Origin: Lysobacter sp. K5869 | GTDB lineage: Bacteria; Pseudomonadota; Gammaproteobacteria; Xanthomonadales; Xanthomonadaceae | Assembly (NCBI RefSeq): GCF_018847975.1 | Contig: NZ_CP072597.1 | Location: 3,697,001 to 3,761,000 of the forward strand | DNA length: 64,000 nucleotides | Direction: 5' to 3' | Shown: positions 9,044 through 22,661 of the stretch, piece after piece | How positions within the stretch are numbered: the first letter of the stretch is position 1 | Layout: the number at the start of each line of letters is the position of its first letter | Notes under the pieces: generated by a model | Told to the model about the DNA's origin: nothing | The model's database searches: none | The model's input: the letters and a program-made list of their open reading frames with translations, nothing else | Made by a program: the position numbers and the translations under genes

Positions 9044-9934
9044 TTACTTGGCCGGCGCGAACTTCACGCCCTTGCTGAAGGGATCGGCGATGAAGGCCGA
9101 GATCTCCTCGTTGGCCACGCGGGTGAACACGCCCGGATAGCCGGTCGCGCCGCAGCCGGCGCCGCGGCTGACCACGCCGACCTGCAAGAAGTTCTTGTCG
9201 CCCGGCAAGGCCACGAACAGCGGGCCGCCGGAATCGCCCTGGCAGGCGTCCTTGCCGGTGCGGCCGGCGCAGAGGTCCAGCCCCTGCGCGGCGAGCATGC
9301 CGGTGCCGCGATACGCGTAAGCGCATTCGGCGTAGGACACCACCGGCAACTGCACTTCCTGCAAGCGGTTCGGCTGGCGCGTGCCGTTGCCGCCGGGCGG
9401 GAACGGGTTTTGCTGGATGGTGTTGCCCCAGCCGATGTTGGTCAGTTGGGTACCCGGACGTTCGAGCGCATCGGTGCCGGCGGTGACCAGCGCGACCGGT
9501 TTGATCTTGTCGATCGGCGTCTTCAACACCAGGATCGCGACATCGTAGCCGCCGTCGCCGGCCAGATACTTGGGATGCACGTACGCCGCATCGACTTCGG
9601 CCTTGATCCCTTGCGCGTCGTTCTTCAACGCGGTGCGGCCGGCGACCACCGAGTACTGCGCGGCCTCGAAGCCGACGCAATGCGCGGCGGTCAGCACCAG
9701 CCAGCGCGAGATCAGCGAGCCGCCGCACCAGTGGTTGTCGTAGGCGTTGGCGCCGCCGAGCAGCTTGAGCTGCACGGTGACCATGAACGGATATTTGCCG
9801 TTGCTCACATCGATGCCGCCGATGATCTGCGGACGCACTAAATCTTTCTGCGCCGGCTGCGCGGCTTGCGCCGAAACGCTCAATCCGGCCAGCGCCAAGG
9901 TGGCGGCGAGGCCCATCCATTTGAAGGCTTTCAT
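9044..9934 (-). CDS. Secreted trypsin-like serine protease (peptidase S1)
   Basis: A 296-residue preproprotein. The ATG at 9934 is preferred to one five codons upstream because GGAG lies nine bases before it and the signal peptide (residues 1-25, SAQA-A) starts cleanly there. The catalytic triad is complete: His85 in LTAAHC, Asp131 in YDVAIL and Ser235 in CQGDSGGP. Asp229, six residues before the Ser, fits the trypsin specificity pocket and predicts cleavage after Arg/Lys. The mature N-terminus IIGG (residues 37-40) is preceded by Gln36, not Arg or Lys, so activation is unlikely to be by self-cleavage. It is one of three secreted proteases in this stretch. Confidence 0.94.
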   Translation of the reverse strand: MKAFKWMGLAATLALAGLSVSAQAAQPAQKDLVRPQIIGGIDVSNGKYPFMVTVQLKLLGGANAYDNHWCGGSLISRWLVLTAAHCVGFEAAQYSVVAGRTALKNDAQGIKAEVDAAYVHPKYLAGDGGYDVAILVLKTPIDKIKPVALVTAGTDALERPGTQLTNIGWGNTIQQNPFPPGGNGTRQPNRLQEVQLPVVSYAECAYAYRGTGMLAAQGLDLCAGRTGKDACQGDSGGPLFVALPGDKNFLQVGVVSRGAGCGATGYPGVFTRVANEEISAFIADPFSKGVKFAPAK

Positions 9935-10287
9935 TGGCTGTTGCTCCATAGCGGTGTTGCGCGATGAAAATCGCGGGGACGAGGGATCCCGCTCCGCCGC
10001 GCGAACGCGGCGGATCGATGCCGGCGATGAGCCGTGTACGCGCGCTGGCGGGACGTGGGGGCGGTTGCGCGGGCCGCACGTCAGAGATAGCGCCGCGCGC
10101 GAGCGCGCGTCAGGCGCGGATCGGCCGCGTTCGCGCCGCGTTGTGCTTATCCGATTCCAGAACCACAACTCGATTACAAGGCATGCACTCGCCGTGCACG
10201 CCGTGCGCAACGAAAAACCCCGGCCGAAGCCGGGGTTTTTCGAGGCCGCGAACGGCCCGCGTAGCGTCCTTGCGAACGATCATTCGA
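9935..10287. other. Intergenic region between secreted proteases
   Basis: No credible gene. It contains the upstream region of the trypsin-like gene and, at 10213, a bidirectional-looking terminator. Confidence 0.5.
10213..10240 (-). terminator. Terminator after the P-domain M4 protease
   Basis: A perfect 12-bp stem AAAAACCCCGGC / GCCGGGGTTTTT with CGAA loop. A-run and T-run flank it on both sides, so it can work in either direction; the gene it serves is the minus-strand M4 protease ending at 10288. Confidence 0.85.
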
Positions 10288-12243
<1,956 letters not shown>

Positions 12244-12366
12244 TCAGTGCTCGTGCATCCGCTCCCCCGTAGCCCGCGGCGGCGCTTTCGGACGATCCGT
12301 GCCCTTAAGAGCGCACGCGTTGCCGGACTTCGTGCGGATACCGCGCTGGCGCCGCGCGGCGGAGGG

Positions 12367-12396
12367 ACGCTAGGGGCGGGACGAAAAAACCGTCAA
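12367..12396 (-). promoter_or_regulatory. Promoter of the P-domain M4 protease
   Basis: On the minus strand TTGACG (12396-12391), an 18-base spacer and TAGCGT (12372-12367). The paralogue's promoter has the same -10 hexamer, supporting the call. Confidence 0.55.
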
Positions 12397-12524
12397 CGCG
12401 GGTTGCGCAGTTCACAGTGCGAATGCGACCTGGGCATGTGCGCGCGCAGCACGGTTTCGTCTGAAAGCATTGCGCCGCCTTGGCTGTGGCGCTTTGTCGC
12501 GAAATCGGGCTTCAAAACATCGCC

Positions 12525-12560
12525 GTAATAATGTTTCACTTATGTTGCTGCGATGCAGCA
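12525..12560 (-). promoter_or_regulatory. Conserved palindromic module upstream of M4 protease (copy 1)
   Basis: GTAATAATGTTTCACT (12525-12540), five spacer bases, then the perfect dyad TGCTGC-GAT-GCAGCA (12546-12560). A near-identical module at 14771-14806 precedes the paralogous gene at the same distance (about 128 bases) from its -35. Likely a regulator-binding site; the regulator is unknown. Confidence 0.65.
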
Positions 12561-12889
12561 GGATATTGCGGGCGGATGTAGGGGGTTCGCCTGCTTTATG
12601 CGTTCAATTAATGTGACTTCGGTCGGCTGGAAGCGTTTGCAGCGGGAAAAGCGCGCTATCCGCGCCGAAGCGCCGCACCGGTTCTATTTCTCAGTTTCCT
12701 TCCGCGCGATTATGTCCATCGGCTGATGTGACCCGTGCACGCGCGGTTTTGCTCGGTCCATTGCAGTCCCCGATCATTATGTTTCTTCATGAGTCCGGGC
12801 GCGTTGCGGAAACCGGAACGGTGCCTCATATCGTCGCCGGATCGCCCGGTGCGACGCCGGCGCTGCGTTGCCGGGGCGGAAAATTCCAG

Positions 12890-12914
12890 AAAAAACCCCG
12901 GCCGGGGCCGGGGT
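12890..12914 (-). terminator. Terminator after the second M4 protease
   Basis: Read on the minus strand, ACCCCGGCC and GGCCGGGGT form a stem followed by TTTTTT, 60 bases beyond the stop of the 12975 gene. Confidence 0.75.
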
Positions 12915-12974
12915 CGCCAATGCCGAGGAACGAGCGGACCGGCGCGGCGGCGGCCGCGCCGGTCCGCGCGAGGC

Positions 12975-14641
<1,667 letters not shown>

Positions 14642-14770
14642 TGCGCCGTGCCGCGGTCACATCGGGAACGGGAGATTGTCCGTGGCGGTTTTCGCGGCGG
14701 TTTCGGGCGAAACCGTTGCCGCGCTTGGGGTGCGTAAATCCCGGATTCCAAAGGAGAAATGTTGAAAAAA

Positions 14771-14806
14771 GTAATAGTGTTTCAGTATGAATGCTGCGGT
14801 GCAGCA
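14771..14806 (-). promoter_or_regulatory. Conserved palindromic module upstream of M4 protease (copy 2)
   Basis: GTAATAGTGTTTCAGT (14771-14786), five spacer bases, then TGCTGC-GGT-GCAGCA (14792-14806). It matches 28 of 36 positions of the copy at 12525, with five of the eight differences in the spacer. Likely binding site of a shared regulator. Confidence 0.65.
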
Positions 14807-15246
14807 TAAATCGAATGAATATTGGGACGCCGCAGGGGCGGTGCGGGCGGGGATTATGTGATGCCGATTTGTTTTGCGGGTCGCGGCAGGCGAATTTCCC
14901 GGTTTCTGGCCGTTTTCAATTGCCGGCGGCCCTCGGGAGAATAGCCGGGTCAACCGGCCGCCGTGACGATTTTCGCAACGATTATGAGCCGGCGGCGGGC
15001 ATTATCGGAAACCGCCTGCGTACATAACCGTTGCTCATGCTTAGGGGCATAAGACAAAAATCGGAGCGGCCGCACAGATCGGTGTTCGGGCCGCGCTAGC
15101 CGCCGGGTCGCGTCGGCGCGCGACGCGCGACGAACGCGGCGCTCGCGCGCACGGCCTGCGCAAGCGCGCCCGCCGCGTTCGGCCGCGAGCGTCCGCGCCG
15201 CCCCGCGGCCGCATGCATCGCCCTCACATGCGGCCTCATCGCGCGA

Positions 15247-15275
15247 TTACCGCGTGCATGCGCTCGTTCTATACT
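15247..15275 (+). promoter_or_regulatory. Promoter of the alpha-2-macroglobulin cassette
   Basis: TTACCG (15247-15252), a 17-base spacer and TATACT (15270-15275), placing the start of transcription about 20 bases before the ATG at 15302. Confidence 0.6.
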
Positions 15276-15301
15276 GCGTCGCAGTTTCCGGAGAGATACG
15301 C

Positions 15302-18300
15302 ATGATGCGAACGAAGCCCTTGGACGGACACGCGGCAGGAGCCGCCCTCCCGAACCCAGCGTCCCCCGCGCCGTCGCGGCCGCGCCAGCGCTGGCTGCGC
15401 ACCATTGCCGCGCTGCTGATCGCGGCCACCGCCGTGGTCGCCGGCTGCAAGCGCGACGGCAGCGGCCAGCTGCCGCAGGCCAGCGGCGAGGCGATCGTGG
15501 TCAAGCGCGAAGCGGTCAAGGGCTTCGCCCTGGTCGCCGCCTACCCGGACCAGAAGCGCGGCGACGAGCTCGCCATCGCCCTCGAATTCAGCCAGCCGCT
15601 GGTCGGCACCCAGGACTTCGACCAACTGCTCGCGGTGACCGACAAGAACGGCGCCGCGGTCGAAGGCGGTTGGGTGCTCGACGACGGCGGCAAGATCCTG
15701 CGCTTCCCGCACGTGGAAGCGAGCAAGGACTACACCGTCACGATCAAGCCCGGCCTCACCGCCGCGGCCGGCGACCGCATCGCCCAGGAGATCGCCAAGC
15801 AGGTCTACACCGGGCCGCTCGAACCGGTGGTCGGCTTCGCCTCGCAGGGCAGCGTCCTGCCGGCGCGCGACAGCCGCGGCCTGCCGGTGGTGTCGATCAA
15901 CGTGCCCGAGGTCGATGTCGAATTCCTGCGGGTCAAGGACAAGGAACTGCCGAAGTTCTTCGCCGAATACCAGCGCGGCGGCCGCAAGGGCAGCTGGGAA
16001 CTGGAACGCGACTGGGACGACAAGAAGCCGTTGTCCAAGCTGGCCGAGCCGGTCTACGTCAACCGCTTCGTGCTCGGCGGCAAGCCCAACGAGCGCGTGC
16101 TGACCTACCTGCCGCTGCAGGAGATCAAGGAACTGCAGCAGCCGGGCCTGTACTTCGCGGTGATGAAGCGCGCCGGCCAGTTCAAGGACGAATTCGAAAC
16201 CGCGTTCTTCACCGTCAGCGACCTGGGCCTGCACGCGCGCGCCTACAAGGACAAGCTGTTCGTGCACGTGGCCTCGCTGGAGAAGGGCGAGGCGGTCGGC
16301 GGGGTCGAGCTGAAGGTGATCGGCGCCGACGGCGAACCGGTGCTCAAGGGTGAGACCGACGGCAACGGCAACGCGCTGCTGAACTACAAGCTCGACGCGG
16401 CGCAGGTGCTGATCGCGGGCAAGGGCAGCGACGTGTCGATGCTGCCGTTCAACCAGCCGGCGCTGGATCTGTCCGAATTCGCCGTGGCCGGGCGCGAGCA
16501 GGCCTGGTTCGACGTGTTCGCCTGGTCCGGGCGCGACCTGTACCGCCCCGGCGAGACCGTGCGCCTGTCGGCGCTGCTGCGCGATCAGGACGGCAAGCCG
16601 ATCGATACGAAAGGCAAGGCGATGCAGCCGGTGTTCCTGCGCTACGTGCAGCCCGACGGCAAGACCTTCCTGGAAACCCGTCTGCAACCCGATGCGCAAG
16701 GTTACGTGCGCCACGCGCAACTGATTCCCGCCGACGCCGCCACCGGCCGCTGGCGGGTCGAATTCCGCACCGATCCGGCGAGCAAGGAAGCGGTGCAGGG
16801 CATGACCCTGCGGATCGAGGAATTCCTGCCCGAGCGGCTCAAGCTCGACCTCGGCGCGCCGGAGGTGCTGCGCCCGGGCCAGCCGTTCAAGCTCGACGTG
16901 CAGGCCGCGTATCTGTACGGCGCGCCGGCCGCGGGCAACCGCTTTACCGCCAAGATGACGGTGGCGGTGGAACAGCACCCGCTGGAGCAGATGCCGGGCT
17001 ATTTCTTCGGCGATCCGACCCTGAGCCTGCCCAAGGAAGCCAAGGACGTGATCGACACGACCTTGGACGAGGCCGGCAAGCTGCAGCAGGACATTGCGCT
17101 GCCCGACGAAGCCAAGCCGGTCAGCACCATCGCCGCGATCGTCACCGGCAGCGTGTACGAAACCGGCGGCCGCAGCGTCAACCGCAGCGTCAAGCGGGTG
17201 CTGTGGCCGGCCGAGGCGCTGGTCGGCGTGCGTCCGTTGTTCGACGACAAGGACGGCGCCGACAGCAACGCCACGGTCGGTTTCGAGCTGATGCGCGTGG
17301 GCAGCGACGGCAAGCCGCGCCCGGCCAGCGGCGTGCGCGCCACCCTGGTGCGCGAGCGTCGCGACTATCACTGGAATTACGCCGACGAAGGCGGCTGGAA
17401 GTACGATTTCACCCGCCGCTTCGAGGACGTGGAAACGCGCAGCGTCGATCTCGGCGCGAACGCGTCCAAGCTCAGCTTCGCGGTGGAGTGGGGCGAGTAC
17501 CGCCTCGACGTGTTCGATCCGCAGACCAAGATCACCACGCGCTATCCGTTCCGCGCCGGCTGGAGCTGGGACGACCAGAACCGCGGCCTCGACGCGCGTC
17601 CCGACAAGGTCAAGCTGGCGCTGGACAAGACCGCGTACAAGGCCGGCGACACGCTGGAAGTGACGGTCACGCCGCCGCACGAGGGCCCGGGCCTGCTGAT
17701 GGTCGAAACCGACCGCATGGTCTACGTGCAGTCGATCGTCGCCAAGGCCGGCAGCAAGTTCAAGATTCCGGTCACCGACGCCTGGGAGCGCCACGACGTC
17801 TACGTCACCGCGCTGGTGTTCCGCGGCGGCAGCGCGCCGAGCAAGATCACCCCGGCGCGCGCGGTCGGCGTGGCCTTCGTGCCGATGGACCGGCGCGAGC
17901 GCAAGGTCGCGGTCGGCCTCAACGTGCCCAAGCTGATGAAACCGGAGCAAGACCTACCGGTGACCGTCAGCGCGCCGCAGCTGGCCGGCAAGGACGCGTA
18001 CGTGACCGTTTCGGCGGTGGACGTGGGCATCCTCAACATCACCCGTTTCGGCGTGCCCGACGCGGCCGCGCACTTCTTCGCCCAGCGCCGCCTCGGCGTG
18101 GATTCGTACGACGTGTACGGGCGGGTGATCGAGAGCTTCGACGGCGAGACCGCCAAGATCCGTTTCGGAGGCGACATGGCGCTGCAGGCCTTGCCGCAGG
18201 CGCGCCGGCCGACCGCGCGGGTGCAGACGGTGGACCTGTTCGCCGGGCCGGTGAAGCTCGACGCGCAGGGCATCGCGCGGATCAAGCTGGCCGTGCCCGA

Positions 18301-20296
18301 TTTCAACGGCACCTTGCGCGTGTCGGCGCTGGTGTACGCCGGCGGCAGCTACGGCAACCGCGACGCCGAGACCATCGTGCGCGCGCCGGTGCTGGCCGAG
18401 GCGAGCACGCCGCGGGTGCTGGCGCCGGGCGACAAGAGCAACGTCACCCTCGACGTGCAGAACTTCACCGGCAAGGCCGGCGAGTTCGCGGTCAAGGTCG
18501 AGGGCATCGGCCCGCTGTCGCTGAGCGACGGCGAGCACACCCTGAACCTGGGCGTGGAGGCGAAGAAGACCCTGACCTTCCCGGTGGTCGCGCGCGAGGG
18601 CTACACCGTCGCGCAAGTGCGGGTGCGCGTGGACGGCAACGGCTACAAGGTCGACCGCCGCTACGACTTGCCGGTGCGTCCGGCCTGGCCGTCGGTGCTG
18701 CGTTCGCGCACGCGCGTGCTCGACGAGATCGGCGCGATCCAACTCGGCAGCGACTTCGCCGACGGCCTGATGCCCGACTCGGTCAGCGCGCGCATGGTGG
18801 TCAGCGCGTTGCCGCCGATTCCGTTCGCCAGCGCGCTGCAAGGCGCGCTGGAATATCCGTACGGCTGCGCCGAGCAGACCACGAGCAAGGGCTACGCCGC
18901 GCTCGAACTCGACGAGGCCACGGCCAAGATGCTCGGGGTCAAGGGGATCGACGCCAAGCAGCGGCGCGCGCGCATGGAAGGCGCGTTCGGCCGGCTCGCG
19001 GCGATGCAGATTTCCTCGGGCCACTTCTCGATGTGGGGCGACGGCGATTACGTCAATCCGGCGCTGACCCCGTACGTGGTCGAGTTCCTGCTCGACGCGC
19101 GCGACGCCGGCTTCGCCGTGCCCGAAACCATGCTGCAGAAGGCGCTCAAGGCGCTCGGCGAAGACCTGCTGTCGGGCAACGCCTCGTTCTACGGCTACGA
19201 TCGCCGCGAACACCTCAAGTTCGCCTATCAGGCCCATGCGGGCTATGTGTTGGCGCGGGTCAACCGGGCGCCGCTGGGCACCTTGCGCGCCTTGTACGAC
19301 AACGACCGCAAGCAGAGCCTGACCGGCTTGCCGCTGGTGCATCTGGGCCTCGCGCTGAGCCTGCAGGGCGACAAGGCGCGCGGCGCGAAGGCGATCAAGG
19401 AAGGCTTCGCCCGCGATCCCGCGCAGCGTCCCGAGTACCTCGGCGATTACGGCAGCCGCCTGCGCGACGACGCGCTGATGATCGCGCTGGTGCACGAGCA
19501 CAAGCTCTCGCAGCCCGAGTACGACGCGCGCGCGGTGGCGATGGGCCGCGACCTCGACGCCCGCCGCAACAGCGGCTGGCTGTATCTGAGCACGCAGGAG
19601 CAGGTCGCGCTGGCGCGCCTGGGCAAGGCGCTGATGGCCGACCAGGGCAAGCAGCTGTCGGGCCGCTGGACCGTCGCCGGCGCGTCCACCGACGCCGATC
19701 CGGCCAAGCTGATCGGCCGCGCCTTCGACTTCGCCCAGCTCGCTTCCGGCGTGAGCTTCGCGCCGAGCGGCCCGACGCCGCTGTACGCCAGCTTCGAGGT
19801 CGCCGGCGTGCCGCGCACGCCGCCGGCCGCGGACGCGTCCAAGATCGAGGTGACGCGCAAGTACTACACCACCGAAGGCAAGGAGTGGTCCGGCGGCAGT
19901 CTGGTCGAGGGCGAGGCGCTGATCGTGCAGGTCGCGATCAAGGCGCACAGCGCCATGCCCGACGCGCTGCTGACCGATCTGTTGCCGGCCGGCCTGGAGA
20001 TCGAGAACTTCAACCTCGGCGACGCCAAGCAATGGGCCGGCGTGGTCGTGGACGGGATCGAGATCTCCGAGCGTTCCAGCGCCGCCGACGTCAAGCACGA
20101 GGAGTTCCGCGACGACCGTTACGTCGCCGCGCTCAAGCTCGACGACGGCCGCACCGCGCGGGTGTTCTATCTGGTCCGCGCGGTGACGCCGGGGACGTAC
20201 ACGGTGCCGCCGTCGCTGGTCGAGGACATGTACCGTCCGGAGCTGCGCGGCGTCGGCAAGGCCGCGCCGGCCAGCCTGACGGTGCGTCAGCCGTGA
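15302..20296 (+). CDS. Bacterial alpha-2-macroglobulin lipoprotein
   Basis: A 1664-residue protein. The ATG at 15302 follows CCGGAGAGA; an upstream in-frame ATG at 15254 lies within the promoter. An unusually long N-region (about 31 residues) precedes a hydrophobic segment and a VVAGC lipobox with Cys49, so it is probably a lipoprotein. The thioester motif is intact: Cys1189 to Gln1192 in YGCAEQTTSK. The C-terminal receptor-like domain follows. Bacterial alpha-2-macroglobulins trap attacking proteases in the periplasm and are typically encoded next to penicillin-binding protein 1C; pbpC is found here three genes on. The next gene's GTG overlaps the stop by two bases (GTGA), indicating one operon. 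Confidence 0.95.
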   Translation: MMRTKPLDGHAAGAALPNPASPAPSRPRQRWLRTIAALLIAATAVVAGCKRDGSGQLPQASGEAIVVKREAVKGFALVAAYPDQKRGDELAIALEFSQPLVGTQDFDQLLAVTDKNGAAVEGGWVLDDGGKILRFPHVEASKDYTVTIKPGLTAAAGDRIAQEIAKQVYTGPLEPVVGFASQGSVLPARDSRGLPVVSINVPEVDVEFLRVKDKELPKFFAEYQRGGRKGSWELERDWDDKKPLSKLAEPVYVNRFVLGGKPNERVLTYLPLQEIKELQQPGLYFAVMKRAGQFKDEFETAFFTVSDLGLHARAYKDKLFVHVASLEKGEAVGGVELKVIGADGEPVLKGETDGNGNALLNYKLDAAQVLIAGKGSDVSMLPFNQPALDLSEFAVAGREQAWFDVFAWSGRDLYRPGETVRLSALLRDQDGKPIDTKGKAMQPVFLRYVQPDGKTFLETRLQPDAQGYVRHAQLIPADAATGRWRVEFRTDPASKEAVQGMTLRIEEFLPERLKLDLGAPEVLRPGQPFKLDVQAAYLYGAPAAGNRFTAKMTVAVEQHPLEQMPGYFFGDPTLSLPKEAKDVIDTTLDEAGKLQQDIALPDEAKPVSTIAAIVTGSVYETGGRSVNRSVKRVLWPAEALVGVRPLFDDKDGADSNATVGFELMRVGSDGKPRPASGVRATLVRERRDYHWNYADEGGWKYDFTRRFEDVETRSVDLGANASKLSFAVEWGEYRLDVFDPQTKITTRYPFRAGWSWDDQNRGLDARPDKVKLALDKTAYKAGDTLEVTVTPPHEGPGLLMVETDRMVYVQSIVAKAGSKFKIPVTDAWERHDVYVTALVFRGGSAPSKITPARAVGVAFVPMDRRERKVAVGLNVPKLMKPEQDLPVTVSAPQLAGKDAYVTVSAVDVGILNITRFGVPDAAAHFFAQRRLGVDSYDVYGRVIESFDGETAKIRFGGDMALQALPQARRPTARVQTVDLFAGPVKLDAQGIARIKLAVPDFNGTLRVSALVYAGGSYGNRDAETIVRAPVLAEASTPRVLAPGDKSNVTLDVQNFTGKAGEFAVKVEGIGPLSLSDGEHTLNLGVEAKKTLTFPVVAREGYTVAQVRVRVDGNGYKVDRRYDLPVRPAWPSVLRSRTRVLDEIGAIQLGSDFADGLMPDSVSARMVVSALPPIPFASALQGALEYPYGCAEQTTSKGYAALELDEATAKMLGVKGIDAKQRRARMEGAFGRLAAMQISSGHFSMWGDGDYVNPALTPYVVEFLLDARDAGFAVPETMLQKALKALGEDLLSGNASFYGYDRREHLKFAYQAHAGYVLARVNRAPLGTLRALYDNDRKQSLTGLPLVHLGLALSLQGDKARGAKAIKEGFARDPAQRPEYLGDYGSRLRDDALMIALVHEHKLSQPEYDARAVAMGRDLDARRNSGWLYLSTQEQVALARLGKALMADQGKQLSGRWTVAGASTDADPAKLIGRAFDFAQLASGVSFAPSGPTPLYASFEVAGVPRTPPAADASKIEVTRKYYTTEGKEWSGGSLVEGEALIVQVAIKAHSAMPDALLTDLLPAGLEIENFNLGDAKQWAGVVVDGIEISERSSAADVKHEEFRDDRYVAALKLDDGRTARVFYLVRAVTPGTYTVPPSLVEDMYRPELRGVGKAAPASLTVRQP

Positions 20297-21363
20297 CCGC
20301 GGCGACGTTCGCGGGAAGCCGCGCGCTTCCCGCGCTGGTGCGCGTGGCGTTGGCGGCGGCGGTGTTGGCCGCCGCCGGCTGCAAGGATCCCGGCGTGGCC
20401 GCCGGTGCGAATGCGCCGCGGCCGGCCGATCAGGTCGAGACGCCGGCGGTGGATCCGTCCACCGATCCCGCGCTCAACCACGGCGGCACCACGCCGCACG
20501 ACACGCCGCCGCTGGCGACGCGCGATCCGCTGCTGGACCGCGCCGACGCGGCGCTGCGCAAGGCCGACCCGAACTTCGACAAATACGAGGTGAACTACGC
20601 CGTCGGCGATCTCGACGGCGACGGCCGCGACGATGTCGCGGTCGATTACGGCGTCGGCGAAGAGGGCGCGATGCATCACGCGGCCAAGTCGGTGCGGGTG
20701 CTGCTGGCGCGCGAGGACGGTTTGCAGTTGCAGCCGGACCAGACCGATGCGTTCGAGTACTGCCCGGCGGTGCGCGCGATCCGCGACGGCCGCTTGTGGG
20801 CCGACGGCCTGGAAGCCTGCATCCTGCCGTTCCCCAAGACGCTGAGCTATTACCAGTTCGAGTGGCGCGACGGCGCGCTCAAGCGGGTGTCCGAGCAGGA
20901 CGCGCAGGAGCGTTCGCTCGCGCGCCTGCAGGCGATGCGCGAGGCGATCGAGGCCGGCAAGCCGGCGGCGATCGAACGCAACCTGCGCCCGGGCCCGCTG
21001 CGCGACCCGCCCGACGGCACGCAGCCGCCGCCGAACCGCGCGTTCGCCGACGCCAAGATCCGCCGCGCTTTCGCCGATACGGTCGGCATGCTGAGCCATC
21101 TGGAACTGCGCAAGCTCAACGATCGCGAATTCAGCGCCAGCTTGGTCAAGCCCGGCGCGGGCGAACGCAGCCTGCACATCGATCTGGCGCCGGAGAACGA
21201 AGGCGCCGAAGTCGAGGGCTACACTTATCCGGCCGAGGCGGTGGTGACGCTTGCGTGGCCCGACAGCAACGGCGTGGGCTATCGAACGCGCTGGTATCTG
21301 ATCGAAGGCGAGCTGTACCTGGATCAAGCCGGCCAGTTCGATCCGGAAGGCGTGGAGAGCTGA
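20293..21363 (+). CDS. DGDG-motif lipoprotein in the A2M operon (first)
   Basis: The GTG start overlaps the stop of the alpha-2-macroglobulin gene; 356 residues. The N-terminus (hydrophobic 11-28, AAAGC, Cys30) is a lipoprotein signal. After a Pro/Ala-rich linker comes VGDLDGDGRDDVAVDYG near residue 115, an EF-hand-like or FG-GAP-like Asp loop. The remainder alternates Cys-containing strands (EYCPAV, EACILPF) and a helical segment near 210-235, ending with a WYLIEGELYL strand. The downstream neighbour has the same plan, so they are paralogues. I do not recognise a named family. Position between an A2M and PbpC implies a periplasmic role in that system. Confidence 0.8.
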   Translation: MTAATFAGSRALPALVRVALAAAVLAAAGCKDPGVAAGANAPRPADQVETPAVDPSTDPALNHGGTTPHDTPPLATRDPLLDRADAALRKADPNFDKYEVNYAVGDLDGDGRDDVAVDYGVGEEGAMHHAAKSVRVLLAREDGLQLQPDQTDAFEYCPAVRAIRDGRLWADGLEACILPFPKTLSYYQFEWRDGALKRVSEQDAQERSLARLQAMREAIEAGKPAAIERNLRPGPLRDPPDGTQPPPNRAFADAKIRRAFADTVGMLSHLELRKLNDREFSASLVKPGAGERSLHIDLAPENEGAEVEGYTYPAEAVVTLAWPDSNGVGYRTRWYLIEGELYLDQAGQFDPEGVES

Positions 21364-21443
21364 GCGCGCCGCGCCCGGCGATTTTTTCGGTTTTCTTGCG
21401 GCCATTGCGACAACGGCCGCGAACCATCCGCAAGGAGCGATAC

Positions 21444-22526
21444 ATGCGTTACACCCGTTTGTCCGCCGCGCTGCTGCTCGGCCTGACCCTGGCCGCGTGC
21501 AAGGCCGGCGATAAGCCCGCCGGCGACGCGCCGGCCGCGACCGCCGGCGCCGCGGCGCCGACCGCCACCGCCCAGCCCGCCGATCCCAAGCAAACCGCCG
21601 AAGCCGCGTTCGCCGCGCTGCGCAAGCGCGTGCCGAACTTCGAGCGGCTCGGCTACGAGCATTTGGTCGGCGATCTCGACGGCGACGGCGTCGACGATGT
21701 CGTGGTCGCGTACGGCGACGGCACGCCCGACGCGGAAATGGCCACGCTGAAGAAGTGGGCCGCGATCATGAGCCGCCCGGGCGGCCCGGAACTGCTGCCG
21801 GCAGCCGACACCGCCGACGACTGCGTGTTCCTCGGCAAGATCGCGCAGGGCAAGCTGTACCTGCAGGTGCCCGACATCTGCACCGCGGCGCGGCCCAAGA
21901 CCACCGAGTACCTGACCTACGCCTGGAACGGCAAGACCTTGGCCCAGGTCGCCAGCGAAAGCGTCGAAGCGCGCATCCAGCAGCGTATCGGCGCGCTCGC
22001 CGACGCGTTCGCGCGCAAGGATAAGAAGACGATTCTCGACGCGTTCAAGTTCCCGATGCCGGCGAATCAGGTGCCGGTGTACGGCACGCCGCTGGGCGAC
22101 GAAGCCGAGCGCAACAAAGACACGATCGACCGCGCGATGGCCGAGCGCCATTTCGAGGACCTGTTCCCGGCCCAGCGTCTGGCCGACTACGCGCTGCTGC
22201 TGAGCCAGACGCGCGGGCTCAAGCCCGTCGACGACGAGGAAGGCGGCAAGACCGCTTACGGCCAGCGCCCGCAAGGCGACGAGACCGAGTGGTTCGAGGA
22301 ACGCGTGGATTGGGATCCGGACGAAGACCGCGACGAAGAGAACAAGGACATCATCCAGGCGCGCATCGACATCAGCGGCGGCATCGGCAAGGACGTGAAA
22401 GCCGAAGCGCGCACGCTCGGCGAAGTGCTCGACCGCGAGAAGGCCAGCCGCCGCCAGTACGAAGAGATGCGGTTGTTCCTGATCGACGGCGAGCTGCGGA
22501 TGCTGCTGCCCAACGGCGCCGGCTGA
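21444..22526 (+). CDS. DGDG-motif lipoprotein in the A2M operon (second)
   Basis: A 360-residue protein; AAGGAG at 21432-21437 marks the ATG at 21444. The signal peptide ends in a lipobox, TLAAC, with Cys19. An Ala/Thr/Pro linker is followed by LVGDLDGDGVDDVVVAYGDG near residue 75, matching the motif in the preceding gene, then DDCVFLG and DICTAARPK, equivalent to the Cys segments of that paralogue. The C-terminal third is very acidic (DPDEDRDEENKD) and ends in RLFLIDGELRML. Function unknown; tandem duplication within the A2M/pbpC cassette suggests a lineage-specific component. The 80-base gap before it holds no terminator. Confidence 0.82.
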   Translation: MRYTRLSAALLLGLTLAACKAGDKPAGDAPAATAGAAAPTATAQPADPKQTAEAAFAALRKRVPNFERLGYEHLVGDLDGDGVDDVVVAYGDGTPDAEMATLKKWAAIMSRPGGPELLPAADTADDCVFLGKIAQGKLYLQVPDICTAARPKTTEYLTYAWNGKTLAQVASESVEARIQQRIGALADAFARKDKKTILDAFKFPMPANQVPVYGTPLGDEAERNKDTIDRAMAERHFEDLFPAQRLADYALLLSQTRGLKPVDDEEGGKTAYGQRPQGDETEWFEERVDWDPDEDRDEENKDIIQARIDISGGIGKDVKAEARTLGEVLDREKASRRQYEEMRLFLIDGELRMLLPNGAG

Positions 22527-22661
22527 GTCGCGCCGGCCGTCTTGGCGGGAGGGACTTCGGTTCCGAGGCTCGGGCCCGGTTCGCGGCGAATCCGCTTCGC
22601 TTAGCCGCGATCCGAAAGCGACGCCTCGGCGTCGAAGCTCCTCCCACGACCTGAAGTTCCG

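Noticed and set aside
17203..20292. Long plus-strand frame inside the alpha-2-macroglobulin gene
   Set aside because: Only the part from 20293 on is a real gene (the first DGDG lipoprotein); upstream it is an out-of-frame shadow.
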